Part shown: positions 24,901-38,600 of the stretch, in pieces
Layout of the letters: every line of letters starts with the position of its first letter
How positions within the stretch are numbered: the stretch's first letter is position 1
Source of the DNA: Ostrinia nubilalis
Lineage: Eukaryota; Arthropoda; Insecta; Lepidoptera; Crambidae
DNA: 64,000 bases
Direction: 5' to 3'
NCBI RefSeq assembly: GCF_963855985.1
Contig: NC_087119.1
Location: 7,542,001-7,606,000, forward strand
The notes under the pieces: model-generated
Told to the model about the DNA's origin: nothing
Seen by the model: only the letters and a program-made list of their open reading frames with translations
Databases searched by the model: none
Program-made: the position numbers and the translations under genes

Positions 24901-27900
24901 TGCCAGCCGGGGTGCCGGCACGAGAACGCCACGAGAGACAGCTTCGTCTGGCACCGTCGCCGGTCGGACTGGTGGCTCAAGTACTCACAAGCGGGTTGTT
25001 GCCGGGCAGCGCGTGGCTCATGCTCTGGCGCAGCGAGCGCAGGAACTGCCGCTGCGAGGGCTCCGCCGGCTGCCAGCCGGGGTGCCGGCACGAGAACGCC
25101 ACGAGAGACAGCTCCGTCTTGCCTCCTTCGCCTTGGTCGTATTGCGCGTTGCCTAAAAAGAATGTTAAAGGTTATAGTAGTTAGTACACTAAATATAAAT
25201 ACAGGACTAATCACACCTCTCGTTCTATCCTCACCACATACTGGTAACTCCTGTGTAGGCAGTATCAGCTGTCAAGCTGTATGATCGCCAAAACCCAACC
25301 AGTGAAGACCAAGTTTGTCCCGGGGAAAGTTTACCCGCAACGAAATTAATAAGAAAAGCATCACATTTACAAGATTGTAAATAATTATTTAATTGTGAAT
25401 ACGAAACAGTTTCAATCATTATCACATTTACCGATTTGTTTTTTTTAATATACTTACATTTGGCTTTGTCCCCGTATTTCTTAGGAGCGGCCCAATCAGG
25501 ATGACCATGACGACGGATGTCCAACTGAAAGCATTGTTTAGTTTGTATTAAACACAAGAAACTGCAATTAAGTAAAAAGGCATTTCAATTGACTATGGTA
25601 TCAAATTTCTGATTCTATCAAAATCAATCAGAATGGATCAGAAATGCGAAGACCCGCAGGAAAACCAAAGAAACCGATATAGTCCACAGAATGGCACATG
25701 CCCAATTTAGGTGGTACATAGCTCGTGGAGTTGATGGCCGCTGGGGCAGAAATCTTGACTGGCGACCACGGGCCGGAAGACGTAGTGTGGGCAGGCCTCC
25801 TACTAGGTGAACCGACGATCTGGTGAAGGTGGGAAGCACCTGGATGCGGGTGGCGAAGAGCCGGTCATTGTAGAAATCTTTGGGTAAGACTGTTATCAGG
25901 AATGGACATTATTTGAATGAAACGAACGATTTCTTTAGGTGGCGTGACGTCACACGCTGAGCCAAATCATTTTGCAAGTGTACTACTTACTACTACGTCA
26001 ACTTTAAGGCCGACTATATCTTTTCTATTTGTAGAATATTATCATGATTCTTTCACACTTATGTTTAATTTTACTTATTTTTAAGAACCATAGAAAAACA
26101 TTGGCAACATCTCCATTGTATTTAAGTAAAATAAATGAAAAGTGTTTCAATTGGCTACAGAGTCATACTATTGCACGCTACATACAGAGTAAATAAATAC
26201 AAATGAGTAGGTCATCTTCATAGAAATGGACCGAGCGCGGTTTGTATGTGAGCGCGCCAATACGTATGCGGCGCGCACGCACACACTGACAAAATTCGGT
26301 GCAACACCCCGCTAATCCACGCTAAATTCATCTCAAGTAGCATTCGGGGTTCTATATAGTATGTCTAGTCGTTCACATGTACTCCACAAGCTGTGTATGT
26401 CAGCTGTATATGAGCTGTATAGCTTGCTATAATGCTTTTATAGAACCAGTTTGGGCACAAATTAGACAGCCTTAAGTTCACTATGGCTGTACATTAGCAG
26501 TATAATAGCATTATAATAGCAGTTTAAGTAGTAACATCGGACTTAAGGCTGACTTACGGCACTATATGGGACGCAGTGTGAACCATACAATGTACGTGAG
26601 TGTAATAAAGAGTAACAAGTGGCTAAATGCACAGCTTTCAAAGTTATAAAGTCCGACAAAAGTACTCCAATGCTACATAAAGTTCACGTGTGTTCTAAAT
26701 TATTTCCACATTTTAATATTAGTTTGGTATTTGTACGTGAGTGCCAAGAGGGAAACAACTCGGGCGGATAATCATTTATGCAAATAATAACACGGGTTTT
26801 AAACACTTAATAATGTTAATGCCATTGGGAATGCAACTTTATCGTGAAATGTATACATATTTACAGCTAAAATATTTACGCGCCTCTGTAAAAACGCGAT
26901 ATTCATTTTAAAATATTTAAAACTGGCTGAGAGGAAATCTACAATTTTCAGTTTTTGATATTGTATTGGCATTATAATTATATTACGGTAATTAATTATA
27001 ACATGAAACCAAAACTCAATCGCTCTATCTGCGAATTTTGTGATAAATCTGCATTAATTTTGGAGATTTATTTGGTAAATATTTTAGGTTATGTAGAACA
27101 AAATGGTGGAAATGAAATACGGTTATGTGAACTGTTATAACTCCAATTTAATGCGGTGAGCGTATATTAGGTTCACATGTGTTCTGTTAGAATGCTGTTA
27201 TCTATATGAAGTTCCACATTTGTACCACTACAGCGCTAATGTCTATAAATTTATTCTAATGTGAACTTATGTACAGCTTTAAGATGTACCTAGTTCAGGT
27301 CAATTGTGTATCTTTAATTCTTTCAAATACTGAAATTTTAGAGATCCGCAATAAAAAATATTAATGTCCGTTAAATCGCCTAGCCCAGCTACTAATAGTC
27401 AAGTATGAAACCTAAAGCATCAGACGGTAGTGTTCCCGGTTTAAATTCGTTTATTATGCTGACAATGATGACAATTTATTCAAAGCGGAATGAGGAATAC
27501 GATTTTCAATAGCCCATGTTCTTATTTTTTTGCGAAAGGTTAAATAATTGGCCAAATCAAAATGGTATTCACTATCACTAGAAGTGCAATCATCACACTC
27601 TGATATCTGTATATTTTGAAGGGAAATTTCAGGATCAGGCATAATATTTTCCTCTGCATCATGTACAGAACCACCATGAACAACTAAAAACAGGCTTGGG
27701 GAAATGTGTAATAGAATATCACATTCACATTCATGTTCAGCTGAAAGCAAATAAGAGTAGTACTTGTGGACAAATAAACTGCTATTGATGTTAATGGACA
27801 ACACATATAGTCCTTTTAACAGCCTACAGTGCACATGCGAACCATTGAAACACTTTTGTACAGATAGTAAAAAAAGGTTATTTTAATTATCACAAACAAG

Positions 27901-29565
27901 TCCTACTACAGCTACTAGCTGTATAACAGTCTAAAACAAGTAAACATAACAGCCTTTGGCTTTATAAATGACCACGTGTGTTCTATTAAAATGCTAGCTC
28001 TATAACATCGTACAAGTAGGCCGTTAAACAGCGGTTGACGTATCTCTACCCTCCTATAATGCTCTTAGTCAGACGGCTGACTAAAGGATAGTTGTTAGAG
28101 TATTATAACACCAACAATCGTATAAAAGTATAACTCTACACTAGTCTACACTCCTATAAGTCCCTTAGACAGGTATAGGTGTAATTAATTGCAATAATAC
28201 AGCTTATACATCACGAGTGAACTGTATTAATGCTTTAAGTACACATTGGAACTAAATGTGAACTCTTAAATGGAGTAAAATGCTACTTGGGATACGTATT
28301 GGCGCGCGCTCACATACAAACCGCGCTCGGTGCGTTTCTATGAAGATGACCTACTCATTTGTATTTACTCTGCTACATACCTGCGCGAAGGAGCAGACGT
28401 CGCCGATGCCGAGCACGCTGACGGTGAAGTTGCGGTAGAAGTCGACGATGTCCAGCGCGCGCGCTCGCAGCGACAGCAGCACCAGCGGACACAGCAACGG
28501 GCTCAGCAGCTCGTACAGTATGTACGCCTGTGACACAAAATCACTTGTTAATCTATAATTGTCATTAAGTCACGCCTCATTTTAGTCCCAGCTCTAAGAA
28601 CCGCTAGAAATTCAGCCACGGTAATACTATTTATACAGTATTCCAACTCGGTCATATTTTTTAAATAAATGTCAACAGCCGCGCGGTACGTCACGGTATG
28701 ACAACATGCGATAGGGCTGCCCACCTACAGTACCTACCTATTTTAATTAACATCTGCCTACTTAGAATTTCTAACAAAGCTTTCGTCTGTTTATATGAAG
28801 TTACAATACTGTATGATAGTATTACCGTGACTCAGCTCTCTATTGTCAGCCGAGACGCCGCCGACGCCGGGCTCTCTATAGTCTAACTACCAGATTACAG
28901 CGGAAAGGTAACTTAAAGTCAAGTTTACTGACCACTCGGAACTGGAATAGCTACTGGAAGTTTAAGGTTGACTGGAGGATAATGCCAAGTCCGCCTTATG
29001 TAGTGTTATGTGCATGTAAGTTTAAAATAAATAAATATGTAAAAATAAAGGGGCGGCGACGTCCTTGGCGACGACCTAGCACTTACACAAACAGCTTCTA
29101 AGAGCAAGCTAAGAAACATTGCCGGGAGTAATCCCGTATCACATCACGTCACTGACCGCTCGGAACTGGAACAGCCGTTGGAAGTTCGCGGCGTTGGTAT
29201 GCTGGCAAGTAATACACATGGCTTACACTTGCACGAACAACTCCTACAGGTTATCTAAGGAACAATGCGGCCATGCGATCCGCAAACGAACCAAAGTCGC
29301 TGACATAGCCCGACGGATTCGCAAGCTGAAGTGGCAATGGGCAGGGCACATAGTACGCAGAACTGACGGCCGATGGGGCAGAAAGGTTCTGGAATGGAGG
29401 CCGCGTACCGGAAAACGCAGCGTGAGACGTCCACCTACAAGGTGGACCGACGACATCGTAAAGGTAGCAGGGAAGCGCTGGACGCAGGCCGCTACCAATC
29501 GATCAACATGGAAAGCATTGGGGGGAGGCCGCCTATGTTCAGCAGTAGACGTCCCTATGGCTGAA

Positions 29566-29645
<80 letters not shown>

Positions 29646-32600
29646 TGCGGCCATATGCCCACGTCACATCACTGACCGCTCGGAACTGGAACAGCAGCTG
29701 GAAGTGCGCGGCCACGTCCTTGGTGTGCGCGCGGCCACGCCACGCGGCCGGCAGGTAGTGCACGTGCCCGGCACTTGCGCGAACAGCTCCTACAGGGAAC
29801 AATGCGGCCATATGCTACGTCACAGGCGTCACTGACCGCTCGGAACTGGAACAGCTGCTGGAAGTGCGCGGCGACGTCCTTGGTGTGCGCGCGGCCCCGC
29901 CACGCGGCCGGCAAGTAGTGCACGTGCCCGAGCACTTGCACGAACAACTCTTCGCCGCGCGCGGGACCCGCGCTGCCGAGGCGCTCCTCTTCACCTATCA
30001 GCGCTCTGGAAACAATTGACGTGTTGACACCACCAATCAATTGACTTACTTTTTAAAACTGTCAAAACGACTCTTCCATACATTTTGTATGGCAATACAA
30101 GAAGTGACGTCACTATTTTGTCAACTCAATTAAACTAGGTACTTTCTTCAATAAGTACAATGCAATCAAAAATCTTAATTTACAGGTAATTTAAATTAAT
30201 TAAGTTTTTAAGACCGGAGTGAAGTGTCTTTGTAAAAAAGTTGTGATTATGAAATATTGGGGAATGGTATCAAATAGTCTATTGACTTTCTGTATTGACG
30301 CCCGCTTAATATACAATTAATAAAGGCTTTTGCTCATAAGAAGGCTCAAGGACACCCAAAGGACGATGGAACGTACAATGCTCGGAGTTTCCCTGCGTGA
30401 TCGAATCAGAAATGAGGAGATCCGCAGGAGAACCAAAGTGCCCGCAAAATCGCTAAAATCAAGTGGCAGTGGGCGGGGCACATAGCTCGCAAAGTGATCG
30501 TTTCAGAAATGAAGAGATGGTGACCGACAGGCACATTGATCGTAAATCTGATGACGTTGGGGCAAAAAAAGTTCTCTAGTAGCGACCACGGACTGGAAGA
30601 CGTAGGCAGACCTAACACTTTGTGGTTGTAGAAAACCTTGGTAGAGCACTTTGTCCAGCGATGAACATCTTTTGGTTGAAAATAACGAACGCCCATAAAC
30701 TGCAAAACACGAACTGTTACGTGATGAAGACGTGGTGTGAAGCGCACGCGGATTTATAACCTATACCTTGATTTTTTAGAATCCAGCAGAGATGTAAACA
30801 AACACTTTCATACACAATTACACCATAATCACTTACGTGTTCATAATATCATACACATTATTTAACAAGCCCATGAAACCAACTTTATTTTCACGTTAAT
30901 ACAAGTTTAGAAACAAATTATTTTAGCAAAATACGTGGACGATGAAAATTTGTGGGACTTGTCAAATTGACTTGACGTTTAAAATCATGTGTTATCTCCA
31001 TATAAATTGTCTATGACTTGTCTCTGACACATCAGTGCTGTAACCTGTGAGTCATAGACAATAATCTGTAAATTTAATCGATATTATTTTAAGTATTCAC
31101 TTATTCCGATTACTGATTAATTTTAAATAAAAATTTACCATACTTTGTTTAGTTTTCCAGCGATAACTTCGACAATATTGGAGATAACGTAAAATTATTT
31201 TTCTCCTTTTAGTGTATACTTTTTTGGCGTCAGTTTAATTTTTAGTCGGTTTTATTTAAACGAAATTATTTTACTTTTTTATGCAATTATGCTTACGTAT
31301 TGTTCCATTGCTTATTTTCCTATACAGGGTGTTAGGTAAATGGGTATATGAACCGACACTGGCCCATGTTAACATGGGCATATAAATGGTATGGTGAAGT
31401 CAGAAATATTGATATCATCATTTTTATTTTTTTAATTTTCATACAAAATAAATTTGGAAAAATCCGATTTGTATGAAAAATGATATAATTAAAATGAAGA
31501 TATCAAATTTCTTACTTCACCATACCATTTATATGACCATGTTAACATGGGCTAGTGTCGGCTCATATACCCATTTACCTAACACCCTGTATAAGTAAAT
31601 AAAATAAAAGAAAATAAAAATCTTCTTTCAATTGATAGCATCTTAAATTACCTCCCTAGCGGAATAGAGCAACAAAGAACTGAGCGAGCGAGATGTCACT
31701 AGTAGCAACACTGTCAAACAGAACTTTTTGCAACTATTTGAAGTTTAATAACTTTACGGATTCATTGATTGTTTTACTGTCCAGTGTGTTTTTTGATTAC
31801 ATCTGTGCATACAGTTTGTTTCCTGTTCTCGAAAATTTCATAATCAGTTCACATTCAATGTTGCGACTTTGTTGCATATTTTTAGTATTTTGACGATCAC
31901 TCGGCGATGATACGCAAGTACTACAATAATTTCACTTCGCGATTAACGAGAGGTTTTGTCGCATCACTAGTTCACAGACTAAAAATATTTTTATGTCAGT
32001 TGGCCATTTTTGATGACATTTCTGCTGATTTCTAAAAAATTAGACTGTAAGTAAATATTAATTATGTATTGTATAACACGTATTAATAATTTTATGTATT
32101 TATGCGTTTTACAGTTCGAGCTATCTGTTTACAACTGATGTGCTGTCAGTTTTTGATTCACACGCATATTCCTGCTTGTTAGACGCCAACTGTTACATTG
32201 CTTGTATTGGTAATGATGAGTGCTGCGATCAATTAGTAACGTGTCAATCACATCAATACAGCATTCAACAACTTGCGGCTTTACATTTATCATTAAATTG
32301 TACAAAATTACTGTTTTTATAAGAGCGTGTGGTTACGCACTGTATGGCAGTCGTGGGTGTGTAACAATACCAGGCCTGTTCATCTCCGCGAGTTTACATC
32401 GAAAACAAAACACGCACGATTGCCCCCTACAAGAGTACTATTCGACAAGGCCTCACATACGAGCGAACATTGACTCACGCACGCGTATTCTTGTGTATGA
32501 TGGAAAAAAATAAAGAAAATGGTGTACTAAATACTGTGCAGTATTTAACTGAATAAATAATAATAAAAACACAGAATGTACTTTTTTAAGTTGCCTCAAG

Positions 32601-35600
32601 ACACTGAGAGGTAAATAAGTAGTTAATATTATTCATGATAATTCATGCTAAATCATGTATTTCCTCCGCCATTTTCTGCAGATTGGCACCTCACGTCACA
32701 TCATTTTACCGAAGTCAGCCCTATAGCTTCGGCGCAGTACCGATCACTGACGTTTGTCAACAAAACTTCTGACAAACTTGCTTGACTCTTGAGACAAGTT
32801 AAATTACACCATATTGTTAATGACATTGAGCATACATTTTTTAAAATACCTTCGCGAAGTAAAACTTCTGTACGTAGTACTTATTATTATTCTGTGACAA
32901 TACTAAATATTATATTTGTGTACGTCTTTTTGGCGTCAACTTTATGAATTTGATTTTTGCTTACTACCTAAATTGTTACTAATCACCAATACGTATTACG
33001 ATTTCTATGATACACGTATGGTTGAGGATTCTGAGTGAAGCCTGCGTCTAACCTTCAGCTTCAGCCTGATCATCACTTTCCAAAAAAAATTTTTAGATTA
33101 GAGTCAATCACTGTTGGCTTAAATCTAAGCCCAATGCATGTTTACATAAGTGATATTTTTACCTAGCACCGGCCAACAGACACCCCAGAATGGTGATGAT
33201 GGTGAGCACGTGTTCCACAGTCAGCACATCTTCGTCGTACACGGAGAGCATCACCAAAACGCCGAGCACACTCGCGGACAGAAACACCACGTTCCTGTGA
33301 AGAAAAGAAAACGAAAACAAATAATAAATACCTTTCTGCTCTCTTATTTATTTTATTTTTATTTATTGATAAATAATCACCACATTCACATCACATGTAT
33401 AATGGTAATAAATAAGTAATAGAATAAAGGTATTAAAACAGGAGTTTTAATAATAATTTCAATAGCAATTGGGGTAAGTATTATATTTTTGTTTTGATAT
33501 GATGGACCACAGTAAAATAAATGCCTATCTACAAAAATCACTCATACAAGATGTCCAAAAATTACCACGTTGTCACATTGATACCGGGGAAAAAGAAAAG
33601 TTTCATGAGTTTTGTGATATGACTATGACCACTTTTAGTTATTTTTTTGGACTATAATATGTTTATGTACCTACCAAAACTATTTTATGTTTCACATTTC
33701 CTTACTAAGCTGTTACAATAGGTACAGGCCTAACACATTAATTATTAGACGTTGCATGCATGGTCGCAGTATGTCACACTTTGACTGCGCTTGAAACCAA
33801 TTGAACAATGTACAAAATGCATACATAAACTGTAACACATTTAATGCAAGTACAAATTTTGTGTCAAGGTGGCCCAAGTAACATTTTACTCCATTTAAGA
33901 GTTCAATAGTCGTTCACATGTACTCCACAAGCTGTGTATGTCAGCTGTATACGAGCTGTATAGCTTGCTATAATGCTTTTATAGAACCAGTTTGGGCACA
34001 AATTAGACAGCTTTAAGTTCACTATGGCTGTACATTAGCAGTATAATAGCATTATAATAGCAGTTTAAGTAGTAACATCGTACTTAAGGCTGACTTACGG
34101 CACTATATGGGACGCAGTGTGAACCATACAACGTACGTGAGGACAATAAAGAGTAACAAGTGGCTAAATGCACAGCTTTCAAAGTTATAAAGTCCGACAA
34201 AAGTACTCCAATGCTACCTAAAGTTCACGTGTGTCTTAAATTATTTCCACATTTTAATATTAGTTTGGTATTTGTACGTGAGTGCCAAGAGGGAAACAAC
34301 TCGGGCGGATAATCATTTATGCAAATAATAACACGGGTTTTAAATACTTAATAATGTTAATGCCATTGGGAATGCAACTTTATCGTGAAATGTATACATA
34401 TTTACAGCTAAAATATTTACGCGCCTCTGTAAAAACGCGATATTCATTTTAAAATATTTAAAACTGGCTGAGAGGAAATCTACAATTTTCAGTTTTTGAT
34501 ATTGGATTGGCATTATAATTATATTACGGTAATTAATTATAACATGAAACCAAAACTCAATCGCTCTATCTGCGAATTTTGTGATAAATCTGCATTAATT
34601 TTGGAGATTTATTTGGTAAATATTTTAGGTTATGTAGAACAAAATGGTGGAAATGAAATACGGCTATGTGAACTGTTATAACTCCAATTTAATGCGGTGA
34701 GCGTATATTAGGTTCACATGTGTTCTGTTAGAATGCTGTTATCTATATGAAGTTCCACATTTGTACCACTACAGCGCTAATGTCTATAAATTTATTCTAA
34801 TGTGAACTTATGTACAGCTTTAAGATGTACCTAGTTCAGGTCAATTGTGTATCTTTAATTCTTTCAAATACTGAAATTTTAGAGATCCGCAATAAAAATT
34901 ATTAATGTCCGTTAAATCGCCTAGCCCAGCTACTAATAGTCAAGTATGAATACCTAAAGCATCAGACGGTAGTGTTCCCGGTTTAAATTCGTTTATTATG
35001 CTTGACAATTTATTCAAAGCGGAATGAGGAATACGATTTTCAATAGCCCATGTTCTTATTTTTTTTTGCGAAAGGTTAAATAATTGTCCAAAGCAAAATG
35101 GTATTCACTATCACAAGAACTGCAATCATCACACTCTGATATCTGGTATATTTTGAAGGGAAATTTCAGGTTCAGGCATAATATTTTCCTCTGCATCATG
35201 TACAGAACCACCATGAACAACTAAAAACAGGCTTGGGGAAATGTGTAATAGAATATCACATTCACATTCGTGTTCAGCTTAAAGCAAATAAGAGTAGTAC
35301 TTGTGGACAAATAAACTGCTATTGATGTTAATGGACAACACATATAGTCCTTTTAACAGCCTACAGTGTACATGCGAACCATTGAAACACTTTTGTACAG
35401 ATAGTAAAAAAAGGTTATTTTAATTATCACAAACAAGTCCTACTACAGCTACTAGCTGTATAACAGTCTAAAACAAGTAAACATAACAGCCTTTGGCTTT
35501 ATAAATGACCACGTGTGTTCTATTAAAATGCTAGCTCTATAACATCGTACAAGTAGGCCGTTAAACAGCGGTTGCCGTATCTCTACCCTCCTATAATGCT

Positions 35601-38600
35601 CTTAGTCAGATGGCTGACTAAAGGATAGTTGTTAAAGTATTATAACACCAACAATCGTATAAAAGTATAACTCTACACTAGTCTACACTCCTATAAGTCC
35701 CTTAGACAGGTATAGGTGTAATTAATTGCAATAATACAGCTTATACATCACGAGTGAACTGTACTAATGCTTTAAGTACACATTGGAACTAAATGTGAAC
35801 TCTTAAATGGAGTAAAATGTTACTTACTTTGCTCGTTATCTTTGATGCGTCGAAAGATTTAAATGCTCGCATTTATCAATTTATAGTTATTTATTTAATT
35901 AATAAATAAACATTTTTGGACGTTTTACACTGCGCCATCTAGTCCTAAAAGCAAAGCTTTGTACTATTGATACTCCACTATTGGTAGACAACGGAAATAA
36001 ACAACACTTTTATGTAAATAAGTACATTTTTTTGTGTTGAGCGGCTATTCTGGTTCTATGAAGTCCCAGTATCACTACGACCGGTACCGATCTATTGTGA
36101 TCGGCACTGTTTTGTTAAATAAGTACATTCTTACCTACATAATAAATATACATAGAGACACCACAGAAAAATCAATACATTTCAAAAAGAAAATAATAAA
36201 TGTACCTTTTAAAAAAACAATCCCTCTACAATAGTAAAAAAAGGTAAGTTGACTACCTGGCTCTTTTGTTCTGTTTTAAATGTTAACTTTCCGGCCTTTA
36301 GACAAATGTATTTTTGTCTAGCATTCATGCTTGTGAAAAAATATTTTCTTTCAAAATATTATGACGAAATTCAGCCAGCCAGGTAGACCTTTTCCGTTTT
36401 TTGTTTCGTGGGCGTATTTGTAAAAAACCCACACTATAGTTTTTCATTTTTAGGACCAGTCATTATCATTTCAAAAAAATGACTACGATATTACTCAGTT
36501 GATACCTGAATTACTTTTTAGAGTAAAGCAGAGGAATACCTTACTGAGGCCCGATTCGACCAAACTTTTATCGGAGAATAACTCCTGGTATAACAACTGG
36601 CACATTGACAGTTTCAGTTCTGTGGTTTCAGTATGGAAAATATGTCAAAATATCGAATAAAATAACTGACGTGTTATTCTGAGATTAATATTTACTTTTG
36701 TTTGGTCGAAACCACCCTAAATATACTAACTTGTAGTATACGTAATATTTCTTCCCACGACATCACCCACATAAATTAAGAATGGGATGCATGCCAAATT
36801 GCATGTTGTTATTTCGAACGAAAGTGACGAACAAGATTTTTAGTTTTTAAACTATTTCAATCGCCTGTTTCGTTATACTGACCTAAACTATAAATTAATA
36901 ACAATGAGAATAACCTTCTCAGTGTTGTAAAATGTGTTCTGTACGTATTTTGCCGAGTATTTAGGATGTTAAATCACGCAATGCGCATATACATATATCT
37001 CATGTAAGTAGAATAATTAACTAATAGACAGGATATAATTGCAAAGTAACATAAGAATGCGTGTCTTTGCCAACAATAAATCGATACAAAATTATAAAAC
37101 ACATAAAAGCGTTTCAACAAGAAATAAAAATAAATGCAACGGTCTTATTTATGATCAGTCTATAAATATTTTGGGTTGGTTTTACTTTGGGTTAAGTTTG
37201 CATTTCCATTGTCTGTACAAAAAGCAGTCTTTACTTACTTTACTAGATGGTGCTATAAAATTTCCAAACATAAATTTTATAAGACACTTACTTGGCAATA
37301 ACCGTAGTGATGGGCGACGTGAAACTGGCCAAGTACTTGGAGGCTGGCTTGTGCGCTCTGTTCAGCCGATCTCTCAACTCGTGCTCGAGCTCGTTGAAGT
37401 GCCGCAGAGTGATTCGCGCGTATAACGACCACGTGCGAAGCCCTAGCGACCCCGGCGACCGCTTTATCAACTGGCACAGAAAATTGCACTCGGTCAAGGA
37501 CAAGTTTGTATACTTCCGATTGGAGGCGAACAACACTATTTTTATTAGGGTCATGAACTGATAGTAATTCTTCAGCCTTAATGAATTGACTCCTGGGATG
37601 TTTAGGATGCGCGCCGAGATACAAATCTTATTATCGATTTTAAACAAATGTTTGGGCTTATCGTGCAAAATCGATAAAATGCCTCGATAAAAGTTTATCG
37701 TCGCGCATCTTAAGCCTACTGAATGATAAGATAATCTTTTTGAGCAGTCATCACCGTCACTAAGAACAGACTACTATTTCGATACATATAAAATATGGTC
37801 ACTATGTTATTTAAAGTTAAATCAAAATAAGTAGTTTATCCAACTTAAATTGGGGTACCTACTTAGATTTTTCGAATATTAATGACAGGAAAGTTACCTC
37901 GGCATAATTGAAGAAGAAATACAGTATCTGCCAGGCCTGTATGAGGGGTGCTAGCAGTAAATTGATGAGCGCCAGTAACAAAATCTGTTTCTCCAACTGT
38001 CGTGCCAGCAACATTCGCTTGGAGTGATCCTTGTAGAACTCGCGGAGTTGCCAGCAGTTCTCCCACGGACTAAAAGGACTAACTGAAAAATACCAAGGCG
38101 ATAATGGAGTCGGCCGTTTGGTGTAGTGGTTCAGAACGGACTACTATGCCGAGAGGTCCCGGGTTCGATTCCCGGCCGGGCAGAAATTGAAATGATGAAT
38201 TTTAATTTCTGTGACGGGTCTGGGTGTGACTATGTATAATATTTATGTATTTAAAAAAAAAAAAAAGTATATAAGTAGTATATCCGTTAAGCTAGCACCC
38301 ATAACACAAGCATTAAGTTGCTTACTTTGGGGCTAGCTGGCGCTGTGTGAAATTGTCCGAAGATAAGAGAGTATTGTGTTGAGTATTATGATTCAAAATG
38401 TTCAGTTGATACTTACAAAATAACAAAAATTCCAGATTCCATTTTAAACCTCTTGATAAATAGTGAAAATCTCCTATACAAGGCACATGAATCTGTAGTG
38501 GAAGCAAATTTTTGTTTACCATTGCTACCATGTAATTATTGAATCTGAAAAAGAAGTGTTTCAATAATAAATACTTAGGTGCTGTGAAGATTATTTTATA

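Larger units (their letters stand above)
26186..28371. mobile_element. Long-TIR transposon inserted at the Atg9 intron 10 donor
   Basis: Arms of about 83 bp (26186-26269 and 28289-28371) begin AGAGTAAATA and end TATTTACTCT; they share CATCTTCATAGAAA and the GAGCGCGGTTTGTATGTGAG block. The element is flanked by GCTACATAC on both sides (26177-26185 and 28372-28380). A 9-bp duplication with long arms fits Mutator-like elements, but a 7-bp reading is possible by shifting the ends one base. A second element (26335-28288) sits inside it. Confidence 0.8.

Noticed and set aside
24086..25284. Overlapping long frames on both strands through the exon 12 array
   Set aside because: Products of 168-bp tandem units (a multiple of three). 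The supported coding frame is Atg9 exon 12 on the minus strand.
29119..29835. Poly-methionine, poly-histidine and poly-isoleucine frames
   Set aside because: All come from the (GAT)n tail of the RTE insertion.
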